A stretch of DNA of 40,553 nucleotides from Glycomyces algeriensis (GTDB taxonomy: Bacteria; Actinomycetota; Actinomycetes; Mycobacteriales; Micromonosporaceae), in contig NZ_JAPZVR010000020.1 of assembly GCF_027622855.1 (NCBI RefSeq), positions 1-40,553 on the forward strand. Direction: 5' to 3'. A model generated the notes under the pieces. The model had not been told where the DNA came from. It worked only from the letters and a program-made list of their open reading frames with translations, and did not search any database. The position numbers and the translations under genes were made by a program. Shown here piece after piece: positions 25,194 to 33,735 of this stretch; position 1 is the stretch's first letter, and each line of letters starts with the position of its first letter.

Positions 25194-27101
25194 CTACAAG
25201 GTCTTCGTTGCAGCGGCGAACTCGCCCTCCGAAGCCGACTCAGCCGCATTCCCATCAGATTTACGGCTCGTGTCGTGCTCTGCAGACTTACGGCTCGTGT
25301 CCTCGCCGTGCTCTGCAAATTTACGGCTCGTGTCCTCGCCGTGCCAGGCCCGCCACAGCGCGGCGTAGTGGCCGTCGAGCGCGATCAGCTCGTCGTGGCT
25401 GCCCAACTCGGCGACCCGGCCGTCTTCCACGACCGCGATGCGGTCCGCGTCGTGCGCGGTGTGGAGCCGGTGCGCGATCGCGATCACGGTGCGGCCCTCC
25501 AGGACGGCGCCGAGCGCGCGCTCGGTGTCGCGGGCGGCGCGCGGGTCGAGCATCGCCGTCGCCTCGTCGAGGATCACCACATCGGGGTCGGCCAGGATGA
25601 TCCGCGCGAGCGCGATCTGCTGGGCGCTCGCCGCGTCCAGCTCCCTGTTCTTGCCGCCCAACGGCGTGTCGAGGCCTTCGGGCAGATCGAAGGCCCAGTC
25701 GGCGCCGACCGCGGCCAAGGCGCTCTGCAGCTCGTCGTCCTGGGCCTCGGCTTTGGCGAGGATCAGGTTGTCGCGCAAGGTGGCCGTGAAGACGTGATGC
25801 TCCTGGGTAACCAGGGTGACGCGCTTGCGGCGCTCGTCGAGAGGCAGCGCGGCGACGTCGACGCCGCCGATCGCGGCGCGGCCCTCGCGGGGCACGTCGG
25901 AGCCGGAGATGAGTCGCGCGAGCGTCGACTTGCCTGCGCCGGAAGGACCCACGACGGCGAGGCGCTGCCCGGCGGGGACGCTCAGGGTGACGCCGTGGAG
26001 CACGTCGCGGGGGCTGGTCGGGTAGGCGTAGCGGACCTCGGTGAGGTCCACGGTGCCGTCGGCCGGGCGCTCGGTGGTGGCGTCCGCTTCCGCGTCCTCG
26101 GCTTCGGCGACGCCCTCGATGCGGGACATGGCCGCGAAGCCGCGCTGGACCTTCTCGACCCACATGAGGATGTGGTCGATCGGGAACATGATCTGGCGGG
26201 TCAGGACCGCGCAGGACGCGACGGTGCCGAGGGAGACCGTGCCGTCGAAGTAGAACGCGCCGCCCACCAGGAGCACGGCCGCGGTCGGGAGGGCGTACGC
26301 GCCGTCGAGGAACGGGAAGTAGACGCTGCGCAGGAAGAGCGTGTAGCGGGCGGCCTTCCAGTGCTTGGCCACGGTCGCGTCGCCGGCGGCGTCGCGCTGC
26401 CCGCGCAGCCGGTAGGCCTCGGTGGTGCGGGCGCCGTCGGCGGAGGCGCCGATCGTGTCGCCGATGGCCGACTCGGCGGCGCGCTCGGCGAGGTAGCCGT
26501 CGCGGCCGCGCTTGAGGTACCAGCGGGTGCCGATCCACAGCGGGGGCACGACGACGAGCATGCACAGGCCCAGCAGCGGGCTCGCGATGAGCATGGCGCC
26601 GAAGAAGACCAGGACCTTCAGGATCGAGACGGTGACCTGCGGGAGGCCGTCGCGGAAGAGGACGCCGGCCTCGGGGACGTCGGCCGAGGAGCGGGTCATG
26701 AGGTCGCCGGAGCCGGCCTGCTCGACCACCGGCATCGGGAGGCGCAGGGCGCGTTCGACGAACTGGACGCGCATGCGCGCCGAGAGGCGTTCGCCAAGGC
26801 GGTAGGACACGTACGTGCCGGCCCAGGTGAAGGCGACTACCACGACGATCGCGGCCACGATGCCGAGCGCGAGCCGGTCGATCTCGGCCGCGCCGGAGCC
26901 GGTGGTCAGCTCGTCGAGCATGTCCCCCAGCAGGATCGGCGCGACGGCCGCGGCGACGGCGGCCACCAGGTGGAGGCTGACCGCGACGATCGCGCGGCGC
27001 CGCTCGGAGGCGAGGAGCCGGAAGAAGGCGCGGCGGACCGTCCGGGTGTCGGCGATCGGCAGCTGGTTCGTCCGCTTTTCGGACGTGGCAGTGGTGCTCA
27101 T
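25194..27101 (-). CDS. ABC exporter subunit A1 (canonical P-loop, degenerate signature)
   Basis: A 635-residue half-transporter: six membrane helices (about 35-320) fused to a nucleotide-binding domain. The P-loop VVGPSGAGKSTLARLISG, Q-loop LVTQEHH, Walker B VVILDEATAMLD and H-loop IAHRLH are intact, but the LSGGQ signature is replaced by LDAASAQQ. It overlaps the upstream half-transporter by ATGA, and that partner has the reverse set of defects, so the two form an asymmetric heterodimer. The start at 27101 is fixed by this overlap, not the longer frame to 27224. The C-terminus has a 50-residue charged tail built from a tandem repeat (EDTSRK). Substrate unknown. Confidence 0.93.
   Translation of the reverse strand: MSTTATSEKRTNQLPIADTRTVRRAFFRLLASERRRAIVAVSLHLVAAVAAAVAPILLGDMLDELTTGSGAAEIDRLALGIVAAIVVVVAFTWAGTYVSYRLGERLSARMRVQFVERALRLPMPVVEQAGSGDLMTRSSADVPEAGVLFRDGLPQVTVSILKVLVFFGAMLIASPLLGLCMLVVVPPLWIGTRWYLKRGRDGYLAERAAESAIGDTIGASADGARTTEAYRLRGQRDAAGDATVAKHWKAARYTLFLRSVYFPFLDGAYALPTAAVLLVGGAFYFDGTVSLGTVASCAVLTRQIMFPIDHILMWVEKVQRGFAAMSRIEGVAEAEDAEADATTERPADGTVDLTEVRYAYPTSPRDVLHGVTLSVPAGQRLAVVGPSGAGKSTLARLISGSDVPREGRAAIGGVDVAALPLDERRKRVTLVTQEHHVFTATLRDNLILAKAEAQDDELQSALAAVGADWAFDLPEGLDTPLGGKNRELDAASAQQIALARIILADPDVVILDEATAMLDPRAARDTERALGAVLEGRTVIAIAHRLHTAHDADRIAVVEDGRVAELGSHDELIALDGHYAALWRAWHGEDTSRKFAEHGEDTSRKSAEHDTSRKSDGNAAESASEGEFAAATKTL
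25254..25345 (-). repeat. Tandem repeat encoding the C-terminal tail of exporter A1
   Basis: TTACGGCTCGTGTC recurs at 25261, 25288 and 25321 (spacing 27 and 33 bp) with similar flanks (CTCGCCGTGC, CTGCA). All copies are in frame and encode EDTSRK/AEH units. The lengths are multiples of three, so copy number can change without a frameshift. Confidence 0.8.
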
Positions 27102-28852
27102 TCGGTTCCCCGGGTGACGAGTGCGCGGTAGTCGGAGTGCGCGGCGACCAGTTCGCGGTGCGTGCCGCGGGCGACGACCTTGCCGCCCTGGACGAACGCG
27201 ACCGTGTCGGCGCGGCCGAGCCACAGCGGCGAGGTGGTCGCGATGGCGGTGGCGCGGCCGCCGCGGGTCTCGGCGAGGCGCTCGACGATGCGGGCCTCGG
27301 TGTGGGAGTCGACCGCGGAGGTCGGCTCGTGCAGGAGCAGGGCTTCGGGGTCGGCCGCGATGGCGCGGGCGAGCCGCAGGCGCTGGCGCTGGCCGCCGGA
27401 GAGGGTGCGGGCCTGGTTCTCGACCTCGGTGTCGAGGCCTTCGGGGAGGGCTTCGACGACGTCGTGCGCCGAGGCGGCCTCGATGGCGGCCTCCACGCGG
27501 TCGATCCCCTCGCGGGCGGCGACCGCGGCGGCGACGGTGCCCGCGAAGAGGTAGGCGTCGTGGTCGGCGACGAGCACGCGGCGGCGCAGTTCGTCCCGGT
27601 CCAGTTGCGCCACAGGCACACTGCCGAAGCGGGCTTCGGACTCGGTGAACCCGCCGAGCCGGTCGAAGACGGCGGCGACCTGCTCGGAGTCGGAGGAGGC
27701 GACGGCGAGGAGCTCGCCGCCGGCGACGGTGAGACCGGACTCGGGGTCGTGGAGCTCGGCGCCTTCGCGGGGTCCGGGCAGGATCTCAGCGGCGGTCTCG
27801 CGCTCGGGGGTGTTGAGCAGTTCGCAGACCTTGCCGGCGGCGACGCGGCCCTCGATGATCCGGTAGGTGCAGCCGATGAGCCAGTGCACGGGCAGCAGCA
27901 GCGCGCCGGTGTAGCCGAACGCGGCGACCATCTGGCCCGGCGTCAGGTCCCCGGAGGCGACCTGGCGTCCGGCGATCCAGATGACGACGCCGAGGAGGAT
28001 CGCGGGCGTGCCCTCGCCGAGAGAGTTGAGCCAGGCGGTGGGGCCGGCGACCTTGTATCCGGCGGAGCGCAGGGCGTCCGAGTCGCGGCGGTACGAGGCG
28101 TTGAAGCGGGCCTCGCCGCCGATGCCGCGCAGCACGCGCAGGCCCGAGACGATGTCGGAGGCGCGCTCGGTGATGTCGCCGACGCGTTCGCGGTACTGCT
28201 CCTGGCGGTCCTGGAGGCGGGTGAGGAGCGGGCCGGTGACGAGGCCGACGGCGAACACGCCGATGAAGATGGTGAGGCCCAGGGCGACCGAGGTGTTGAA
28301 CAGGAGCACGCCGACCGCGATGAGGCCGACGAGGCAGCCCGCGGTGGGGGCGAGCGAGTCGACGGCCCACGAGATGCGGTTGATGTCCGTGGCGCCGACG
28401 CTCACGACCTCGCCGGTGGTGACCTTCTTCCGCAGGTCGTCGCCGAGCCGGTTGACCTTCCTGGTGGCGAGCTGCAGGACCCGGTAGGAGGCGTCGGCGC
28501 GCCAGAACACGGTGAGCCGGTGCGACCAGACGATCATCGCGGCGGTGGCGAACCCGGCGAGGACCATGCCGAGCGACCAGAACGCGAGCGCGTTCCAGTC
28601 GCGTTCGCGCAGACCGTGGTCGACGGCGCCGGTCAGGAAGAACGGGAGCACGGGCAGGGAGCCGAGCGCGATCCCGGAGGTGATGAGCGCCGCGAGCATG
28701 AGGCCCTTGCGGCGGGTGGCGAGCCAGATGAGGAGCCGCCAGGGCGTGCCCGGTGGCGGCTCGGCTGTTCCTGGGGACGACGGGTCGCCCCTCGTCCCTT
28801 CCGGGAGCAACGGGTCGTCCAATGGCAGTTCGGGGGCGCGGAGGAACCTCAC
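27098..28852 (-). CDS. ABC exporter subunit B1 (signature intact, P-loop lost)
   Basis: A 584-residue half-transporter with the type-I exporter membrane domain and an NBD. Where the P-loop should be it reads LLAVASSDSEQVAAVFDRL, so no GXXGXGK is present. The Q-loop Gln is lost (LVADHDAYLF), Walker B reads LLLHEPTSAVD (Asp to His), and the H-loop His is absent (ATTSPLWLG). LSGGQRQRLRLARA is perfect. This NBD can only complete the ATP site of subunit A1. The start is a GTG at 28852: TACGCT ends six bases before it, which implies a leaderless mRNA; a longer frame to 28888 would run through the promoter. Confidence 0.93.
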   Translation of the reverse strand: MRFLRAPELPLDDPLLPEGTRGDPSSPGTAEPPPGTPWRLLIWLATRRKGLMLAALITSGIALGSLPVLPFFLTGAVDHGLRERDWNALAFWSLGMVLAGFATAAMIVWSHRLTVFWRADASYRVLQLATRKVNRLGDDLRKKVTTGEVVSVGATDINRISWAVDSLAPTAGCLVGLIAVGVLLFNTSVALGLTIFIGVFAVGLVTGPLLTRLQDRQEQYRERVGDITERASDIVSGLRVLRGIGGEARFNASYRRDSDALRSAGYKVAGPTAWLNSLGEGTPAILLGVVIWIAGRQVASGDLTPGQMVAAFGYTGALLLPVHWLIGCTYRIIEGRVAAGKVCELLNTPERETAAEILPGPREGAELHDPESGLTVAGGELLAVASSDSEQVAAVFDRLGGFTESEARFGSVPVAQLDRDELRRRVLVADHDAYLFAGTVAAAVAAREGIDRVEAAIEAASAHDVVEALPEGLDTEVENQARTLSGGQRQRLRLARAIAADPEALLLHEPTSAVDSHTEARIVERLAETRGGRATAIATTSPLWLGRADTVAFVQGGKVVARGTHRELVAAHSDYRALVTRGTE

Positions 28853-28858
28853 TAGCCG

Positions 28859-28897
28859 AGCGTAAAGGGAGGGTCCGACATCCGGCAATCGATTAAC
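28859..28897 (-). promoter_or_regulatory. Promoter and shared box of the first ABC exporter operon
   Basis: On the minus strand: GTTAATCGA + TTGCCG (28883-28897), 18 bases, TACGCT (28859-28864), six bases, GTG. The same geometry and a 13/15 identical box occur before the second exporter operon (35430-35468). AATCGATT inside the box is palindromic. Confidence 0.65.
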
Positions 28898-28946
28898 CCC
28901 CCGAACGGGTGCCTACCAGCCGTTTTCACCGTGCGTCGCGGCTCGT

Positions 28947-29162
28947 GGGAGACCGAGATCTCCCAGCGCGAGGGACGAATCGGACCCACCGGGAAATTGC
29001 CTCACATCGACTCGTAGACTCTCGGCGTCGCACCGGTACCGGCTACCGACGAGGAGGACCGCCATCCTGCATCAGCCCGGCCCCCACGGACCGCTGACGG
29101 CGGACCGCCGATCGCGACATCGCTCCCTTTCGCTTGCACCGCAACACCTGCGGTGCGATTGA
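28947..29162 (+). other. Intergenic region with hairpins and a possible small ORF
   Basis: The 378-bp gap between genes holds a 6-bp hairpin (28947-28952 with 28959-28964), an 8-bp hairpin (29136-29143 with 29149-29156) and a GAGGAGG ribosome-site motif at 29051-29057. Six bases after the last G comes ATC CTG (29064), opening a 32-codon frame to TGA at 29162. No ATG is present, so translation would need a rare ATC or CTG start. Weak evidence for a leader of the next gene. Confidence 0.25.
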
Positions 29163-29230
29163 CCCTGCCCTGCCCGGCCGACGACACCGCCCAGGACCTT
29201 TTCGCCGACCATCCGACAGGAGCCTCCGCC

Positions 29231-29818
29231 ATGCCGGCGCTGCGTTTCGAAGACCTCCTCCAAGACCCCGACCGCGAGCACGACGGCGACCGCTGGGGCG
29301 CCGAAGGCCGCCCGGTACTCCTCCTCAACGAGGAGGGCGCCGACCGCTCGGCCTGGTGGCCCGTCGCCGCCCGCCTCGCCGACGAGCACGCCGTCGCGGT
29401 CCTGGACCTCTCCCCGAGCCGCTCGCTCACCTCCCGCGCCGAGACCCTCGCCGCCTACGTCGCCGCCATGGGCACCCGCGCCCCGGTCATCGCCGGCCAC
29501 GGCCCCGCGGCCCTCGTCGCCTCCCTGTTCGCGGCCCGCTACCTCGCGCACGCCGTGGTCAACATCGAACAGCGCCTTGACGAACCGCACCACGACCCCG
29601 ACACCGAGCGCGCCCTCCACGAGATCACCGCGGGCCCTCGCCTACTCCGATGCCGCTACCTGGCGATCTTCGCCGGCGACCCGCAGCCGCACTACCCGGA
29701 CTGGCTCGGCGAGCGCATCCCCGGGGCCGCCTGCACCAGCTACCGGACCGAAGGCGCCCACCCGCACCTGAGCGACCCCGACCGCTTCACCGACGACATC
29801 AGGGCCATCGCCGCCTGA
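29231..29818 (+). CDS. Alpha/beta-hydrolase-like protein lacking the usual nucleophile
   Basis: A 195-residue protein with the alpha/beta-hydrolase order: RPVLLLNEEGADRSAWWPVAARLADEHAVAVLDLSPS at the N-terminus, then the nucleophile-elbow position reading IAGHGPAALVASLFAARY, and a final TEGAHPHLSDPDRF with the expected late His. The elbow has Gly-His-Gly-Pro-Ala where G-X-S-X-G is expected, so the serine is missing. It is shorter than normal (about 260), lacking most of the cap. It may be a non-catalytic relative. AGGAG about ten bases upstream supports the start at 29231. Confidence 0.7.
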   Translation: MPALRFEDLLQDPDREHDGDRWGAEGRPVLLLNEEGADRSAWWPVAARLADEHAVAVLDLSPSRSLTSRAETLAAYVAAMGTRAPVIAGHGPAALVASLFAARYLAHAVVNIEQRLDEPHHDPDTERALHEITAGPRLLRCRYLAIFAGDPQPHYPDWLGERIPGAACTSYRTEGAHPHLSDPDRFTDDIRAIAA

Positions 29819-29830
29819 CGCGGGAACGGG

Positions 29831-30616
29831 CTAGGCGGCCAGAGCCGCGGCGGTCTCGGGGTCGGCGGGGAAGAAGGACTCGATGGCGAGTTCGGCGACC
29901 GTGACGTCCATGGGGGTGCCGAAAACGGTTGTGGCGCTGAAGAAGGAGAGGACACCGCTGCCGGTGTCGATCCGCAGCGGGATGACGAGGCTGTGCTTCG
30001 GGGCGGGGTCGATGCCGCCCGGGTAGCCCCGCAGCTCCTCGCGCAGACGCACCAGTTCGGGGTCGCCCGTGGCCCGGATCTGGTGGTCGAGGCGGGAGAA
30101 GAGGTGGGCGCGCCATTGCGAGAGGTTCCGGATGCGGGGGGCGACCCCTTGCGGGTGCAGGCTCAGCCGCAGCACGTTGACGGGCGGTTCGAGCAGTTCG
30201 GGCGCGCTGCCGGCGATGAGCTTGTCGATCGCGGTGTTCGCGTCGACCATGTTCCACTGCCGGTCGACCACGACGGCGGGGTAGGGCATGTGGCCGTCGA
30301 GGATCTGGATGAGGGCCTGCCCGATGCTCGCCATCGAAGGCTGGTCCAGTGTGGACTCGGTGTAGGCCGGGGCGTGGCCCGCGGCCATGAGGATGTCGTT
30401 GCGGTCGCGCAGGGGAACGTCGAGTTCCTCGCAGATCTTGAGGACCATCGCGGAGGTCGGCTTGGAGCGGCCGGTCTCGATGAAGCTCAGGTGGCGCGCG
30501 GAGATGCGGCACTGGATCGCGAGCTCCTGCTGCGTCAGGTGGCGCTGCGCGCGCCAGTGCCGGACGAGGTCGCCCGGGGTCCGGCGGGCTGCGGTGTCGG
30601 AGAGCGGTACTGCCAT
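29831..30616 (-). CDS. XRE-family regulator with MmyB-type ligand domain
   Basis: A 261-residue regulator. Residues about 18-75 are the HTH_XRE (LTQQELAIQCRISARHLSFIE, TGRSKPTSAMVLKICEELDV). Residues 100-255 form the MmyB-like PAS-type domain, with VVVDRQWNMVDANTAIDKLI, RNLSQWRAHLF and the C-terminal VAELAIESFFPADP. This family usually represses the adjacent divergent gene and binds a fatty-acid-like ligand. TAGGCT seven bases before the ATG implies a leaderless transcript. It is divergent from the SnoaL-like gene across a shared palindrome. Confidence 0.92.
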   Translation of the reverse strand: MAVPLSDTAARRTPGDLVRHWRAQRHLTQQELAIQCRISARHLSFIETGRSKPTSAMVLKICEELDVPLRDRNDILMAAGHAPAYTESTLDQPSMASIGQALIQILDGHMPYPAVVVDRQWNMVDANTAIDKLIAGSAPELLEPPVNVLRLSLHPQGVAPRIRNLSQWRAHLFSRLDHQIRATGDPELVRLREELRGYPGGIDPAPKHSLVIPLRIDTGSGVLSFFSATTVFGTPMDVTVAELAIESFFPADPETAAALAA

Positions 30617-30623
30617 GCGGCCC

Positions 30624-30667
30624 AGCCTAAACCCACAGGTAGCGCCGCTCATTACCTCCAAGGTAAT
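30624..30667. promoter_or_regulatory. Divergent promoter region with operator of the XRE/MmyB regulator
   Basis: A perfect 7-bp inverted repeat ATTACCT-CCA-AGGTAAT (30651-30667) lies in the 126-bp gap. On the minus strand TAGGCT (30624-30629) is the -10 of the regulator gene, with the palindrome just upstream, around its -35. Autoregulation and control of the divergent gene are inferred. Confidence 0.65.
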
Positions 30668-30742
30668 CGACGGGCGGCGCGAACCGGGCGAAGCTGGTGT
30701 CGTTCCCGGGAGACGCCGGGACACCGAGAGACAGGGAACGAC

Positions 30743-31108
30743 ATGACCGACTTCAACGCCATCGCCGCCGCTTACCTCGACGCCTTCAACGCGACCGACG
30801 AGACCGAGCGCAAGCGCCTCGTGGCCGACCTGTTCACCGCCGACGTCAGCTACATCGACCCCATGGCGGACGTCGAGGGCCACGAGGGCGTGAACGCCTT
30901 CATCGCCGGCGCCCACCAGCAGTTCCCCGGCTGGGTCTTCACCCTCATCGGCCCGGTCGACGGCCACGGCCAGCAGGCCCGCTTCAGCTGGGGCCTCGGC
31001 CCCGAGGGCGTGGAGCCGCCGGTCGTGGGCTTCGACGTGGTCGTGGTCGACGGCGAGGGCCGCATCGGCCAGGTGCTCGGCTTCCTCGACAAAGTGCCCG
31101 CCGCTTAG
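30743..31108 (+). CDS. SnoaL-like/NTF2-fold protein
   Basis: A 121-residue cone-fold protein: ITAAYLDAFNA-type first helix (IAAAYLDAFNATDETERK), FTADVSYIDPMADVEGHEGVNAFIAGAHQQFPGWVF, and a final GRIGQVLGFLD strand. Members range from polyketide cyclases to small-molecule isomerases and binding proteins. AGGGAA lies six bases upstream of the ATG. Divergence from an XRE/MmyB regulator suggests it is the regulated target; a redox or lipid-related role is usual for such targets, but the substrate is not predictable. Confidence 0.88.
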   Translation: MTDFNAIAAAYLDAFNATDETERKRLVADLFTADVSYIDPMADVEGHEGVNAFIAGAHQQFPGWVFTLIGPVDGHGQQARFSWGLGPEGVEPPVVGFDVVVVDGEGRIGQVLGFLDKVPAA

Positions 31109-31116
31109 CCGGTGCC

Positions 31117-31142
31117 CGGGGGCGGGCGCCGACCCGCCCCCG
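31117..31142. terminator. Shared terminator between convergent genes
   Basis: A perfect 10-bp G/C stem (31117-31126 with 31133-31142, six-base loop) fills the 38-bp gap between the SnoaL-like gene and the PP2C-like gene. Confidence 0.8.
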
Positions 31143-31146
31143 CGAG

Positions 31147-31920
31147 CTAGTGCAGGTCGACGACGACGGCGGTGGCGTCGTCGTGCCGCTTGCCTTCCCA
31201 CCGTTGCGGGTCGGGGTCGGTGAGTTCGGCGCCGCGCACGGCGTCGATGAGCGCTTCGGGACCGCGGTTGGTGGTCGCGAGGGTCATCAGGTCCGCGTCG
31301 CGGTAGTCGTACCGGCCGGTCAGGCGCGTGATGCCGTTGGTGCACAGCAGGATCCGCCGAAGTTCGGCGATCGGCTGCCGACCGGTGAAGGCGTGATCGG
31401 CCGCTTCGGGCACCGCGCCGGCGAACCAGGCCCCGCCGGGCTGGTTGCGGTACCGGGCGATGAACGCCTCGAGGCCTTCGGCGGTGTCCGGCGGCTCGGG
31501 GAGCTCGTTGACGCGCAGGTCGGTCTCGACCGCAACGCGGCCGGTCGTGTCCTCGAAGAGGATCGCGGCATCGCCGAGTACCAGCCATTCCAGGTCGTCG
31601 CCGACCAGGCGGGCGAGGGCGACCGTGGCGCCGGGCGAACGCGGATGCGCGGTGTCGCAACCCGGTCCGTGGTCGGCGACCGTGGCGATGACGGCCTCGC
31701 GCAGGATCGCCGCGAGCGTGCCTGCGCCGTCCAGGCCGGCGCCGAGGTGGGCGCCGAGGCGGTCGACGATCCAGGCGACGCCGTGCGAGCACCCGGTGTC
31801 GACGCCCGCAGGCGGGTTCGCGCCGTCGAGGACCAAGGCCCAGTCCGCGCCGGTCAGCGCCAGGTCCTGGTTCTCCGCTCCGGACCCGATCGCGGTGCCG
31901 TGCTTCGCTTCGAAGGTCAT
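31147..31920 (-). CDS. PP2C-like protein phosphatase
   Basis: A 257-residue soluble protein with a PP2C outline: SGAENQDLALTGADWALVLDGA at the N-terminus (metal-site Asp in DGA), GATVALARLVGDDLEWLVLGDAAILF in the middle (GD metal motif), LCTNGITRLTG, and a C-terminal HDDATAVVVDL containing the final metal Asp pair. It should dephosphorylate Ser/Thr residues. The start lies 24 bases after the stop of exporter subunit A2, with GGGAG ahead of it, so it is the third gene of that operon. A regulatory link to the exporter is inferred from position only. Confidence 0.85.
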   Translation of the reverse strand: MTFEAKHGTAIGSGAENQDLALTGADWALVLDGANPPAGVDTGCSHGVAWIVDRLGAHLGAGLDGAGTLAAILREAVIATVADHGPGCDTAHPRSPGATVALARLVGDDLEWLVLGDAAILFEDTTGRVAVETDLRVNELPEPPDTAEGLEAFIARYRNQPGGAWFAGAVPEAADHAFTGRQPIAELRRILLCTNGITRLTGRYDYRDADLMTLATTNRGPEALIDAVRGAELTDPDPQRWEGKRHDDATAVVVDLH

Positions 31921-31944
31921 GCCGGACGCTGCTCCCTCATGTTG

Positions 31945-33735
31945 TCAGACACCGGTGCCGTGCCAGGTGTTCCAGAGGCGAGCATAGGGCCCGTTCGCTT
32001 GCAGGAGTGCGTCATGGCTGCCGAGCTCGGCGAGGACGCCGTCCTCGATGACCGCGATGCGGTCGGCGTCGTGCGCGGTGTGCAGGCGGTGGGCGATGCC
32101 GATGACGGTGCGGCCCTCCAGGACCGCCGCGAGGGCGCGCTCGGTGTCGCGCGCGGCGCGGGGGTCGAGCATCGCCGTGGCCTCGTCGAGGATCACCACG
32201 TCGGGGTCGGCCAGGATGATGCGGGCCAGGGCGATCTGCTGCGCGGCGGCCGGGTCGAGTTCCTTCGCGGTGCCGCCGAGTTCGGTGTCGAGGTCGTCGG
32301 CCCAGGCGGCGCCGACCGTGGCGAGCGCCTCGCGCAGTTCCGCGTCGTCGGCGTCCGGTTTGGCGAGGGTGAGGTTGTCCCGCAGCGTCGCGGTGAAAAC
32401 GTGGTGCTCCTGGGTCACGAGGGTGACGTGGCCGCGTCGCTCGCCCAGCGGGAGCGACGCCACGTCCACTCCCCCGACAGTGACGCGACCCGAGTCCGGG
32501 GCGTCGACGCCGGAGACGAGCCGCGCGATGGTGGACTTGCCCGCGCCACTGGGTCCGACGACCGCGAGGCGTTCGCCCGCGGGGATCACAAGGTCGACGC
32601 CGTGGAGCACTTCGGGACCGGTCGGGTACGAGAAGTGGACCGCGCGCAGTGCCACCGTGCCGTCGGCGGGGACGGCCGCGGCGGTGGCCGCCTCGTCCGT
32701 GTCGATGGCCGCGACGCCTTCGACCCGGGCGAACGACGCGAAGCCGCGCTGGAGCCATTCGACCATCATGAGCAGGAAGTTCATCGGGGTCATGATCTGG
32801 CGCGAGAGCACCGCGCACGCGGCGACCTCGCCGAGGCTCACCGTCCCGTGGAAGTACATCGCGCCGCCGAGGACGAGCACGGCCGAAGCGGGGAGCACAT
32901 AGGAGCTCTCGAGCGTCAGGAAGTAGACGCTGCGCAGGTACAGCGTGTACCTGCTGGCGGCCCAGTGCTCACCGATCGTGTTGTCGCCGTGAGCGATCCG
33001 GTCGGCTTCGAGGCGGTACAGCTCGGCGGTGCGGGCGCCGTCGGCGGTCGCCGCAAGGGCCTCGCCCGAGCGGGACTCGGTGCGGGCCTGCGTCAGGTAC
33101 CCCTCGCGGGCGCGCTTGAGGTACCAGCGCGCGCCCACCGCGATGAGCGGGACGGCGAGGACCATGCACAGCGCGAGGAGCGCGTTGACCCAGACCATCG
33201 CTCCGATGTAGACGATCGCGGTCAGGATCGCGACGGCCGCGCGCGGGAGCGAGTCGCGGATGAGGTTGCCCGACTGCGGGACGTCCACGGAGGCGCGGGT
33301 CATGAGGTCGCCCGCGCCGGCCCGCTCGGCGGTGTGGAGCGGCAGGCGCAGGCACTGCTCGACGAAGCGCTCGCGCAGCCGCGCCGAGAGGCGTTCGCCC
33401 ACGCGGTTCGCGGTGAAGCTCGCGAGCCAGGTGAGCGCCACCGCGGCGGCGATCGCGGCGGCCATGCCGGCGGCGAGGAGGTCGATGTCGGCGATGCCCT
33501 CGCCCGCGGTGAGGGCGTCGATCATGCGGCCCATCAGGAGCGGTGCGGCGGTCGAGGCCCCCGCGGCGGCCACGCGCAGCGCGACGGCGACCCCGACGCG
33601 GGAGCGCTCGGAGGCCAGGAGTGCGACGAAGGCCCGGCGGACCCGGTCGGGCTCGGCCACCGGCAGCTCGGTCGAGTCCGCCTCGGCGCCTTGGGTCTTC
33701 GAGTCCGGGGATGTCGTGCGGAGGCCGGTGGTCAT
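31945..33735 (-). CDS. ABC exporter subunit A2 (canonical P-loop, degenerate signature)
   Basis: A 596-residue half-transporter, paralogous to subunit A1. P-loop VVGPSGAGKSTIARLVSG, Q-loop LVTQEHH, Walker B VVILDEATAMLD and H-loop IAHRLH are intact; the signature reads LDPAAAQQ instead of LSGGQ. The membrane domain has conserved blocks such as GERLSARLRERFVEQCLRLP and AGDLMTRASVDVPQSGNL. It lacks the charged repeat tail of A1. The start at 33735 is set by the ATGA overlap with subunit B2; a much longer open frame to 35124 is only a shadow of B2. Confidence 0.93.
   Translation of the reverse strand: MTTGLRTTSPDSKTQGAEADSTELPVAEPDRVRRAFVALLASERSRVGVAVALRVAAAGASTAAPLLMGRMIDALTAGEGIADIDLLAAGMAAAIAAAVALTWLASFTANRVGERLSARLRERFVEQCLRLPLHTAERAGAGDLMTRASVDVPQSGNLIRDSLPRAAVAILTAIVYIGAMVWVNALLALCMVLAVPLIAVGARWYLKRAREGYLTQARTESRSGEALAATADGARTAELYRLEADRIAHGDNTIGEHWAASRYTLYLRSVYFLTLESSYVLPASAVLVLGGAMYFHGTVSLGEVAACAVLSRQIMTPMNFLLMMVEWLQRGFASFARVEGVAAIDTDEAATAAAVPADGTVALRAVHFSYPTGPEVLHGVDLVIPAGERLAVVGPSGAGKSTIARLVSGVDAPDSGRVTVGGVDVASLPLGERRGHVTLVTQEHHVFTATLRDNLTLAKPDADDAELREALATVGAAWADDLDTELGGTAKELDPAAAQQIALARIILADPDVVILDEATAMLDPRAARDTERALAAVLEGRTVIGIAHRLHTAHDADRIAVIEDGVLAELGSHDALLQANGPYARLWNTWHGTGV

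Noticed and set aside
29831..31792. A 653-codon minus-strand frame that would fuse the XRE regulator to upstream sequence
   Set aside because: The upstream part is antisense to the SnoaL-like gene and out of frame with the PP2C-like gene. The regulator has its own start at 30616 with a -10 box seven bases before it.
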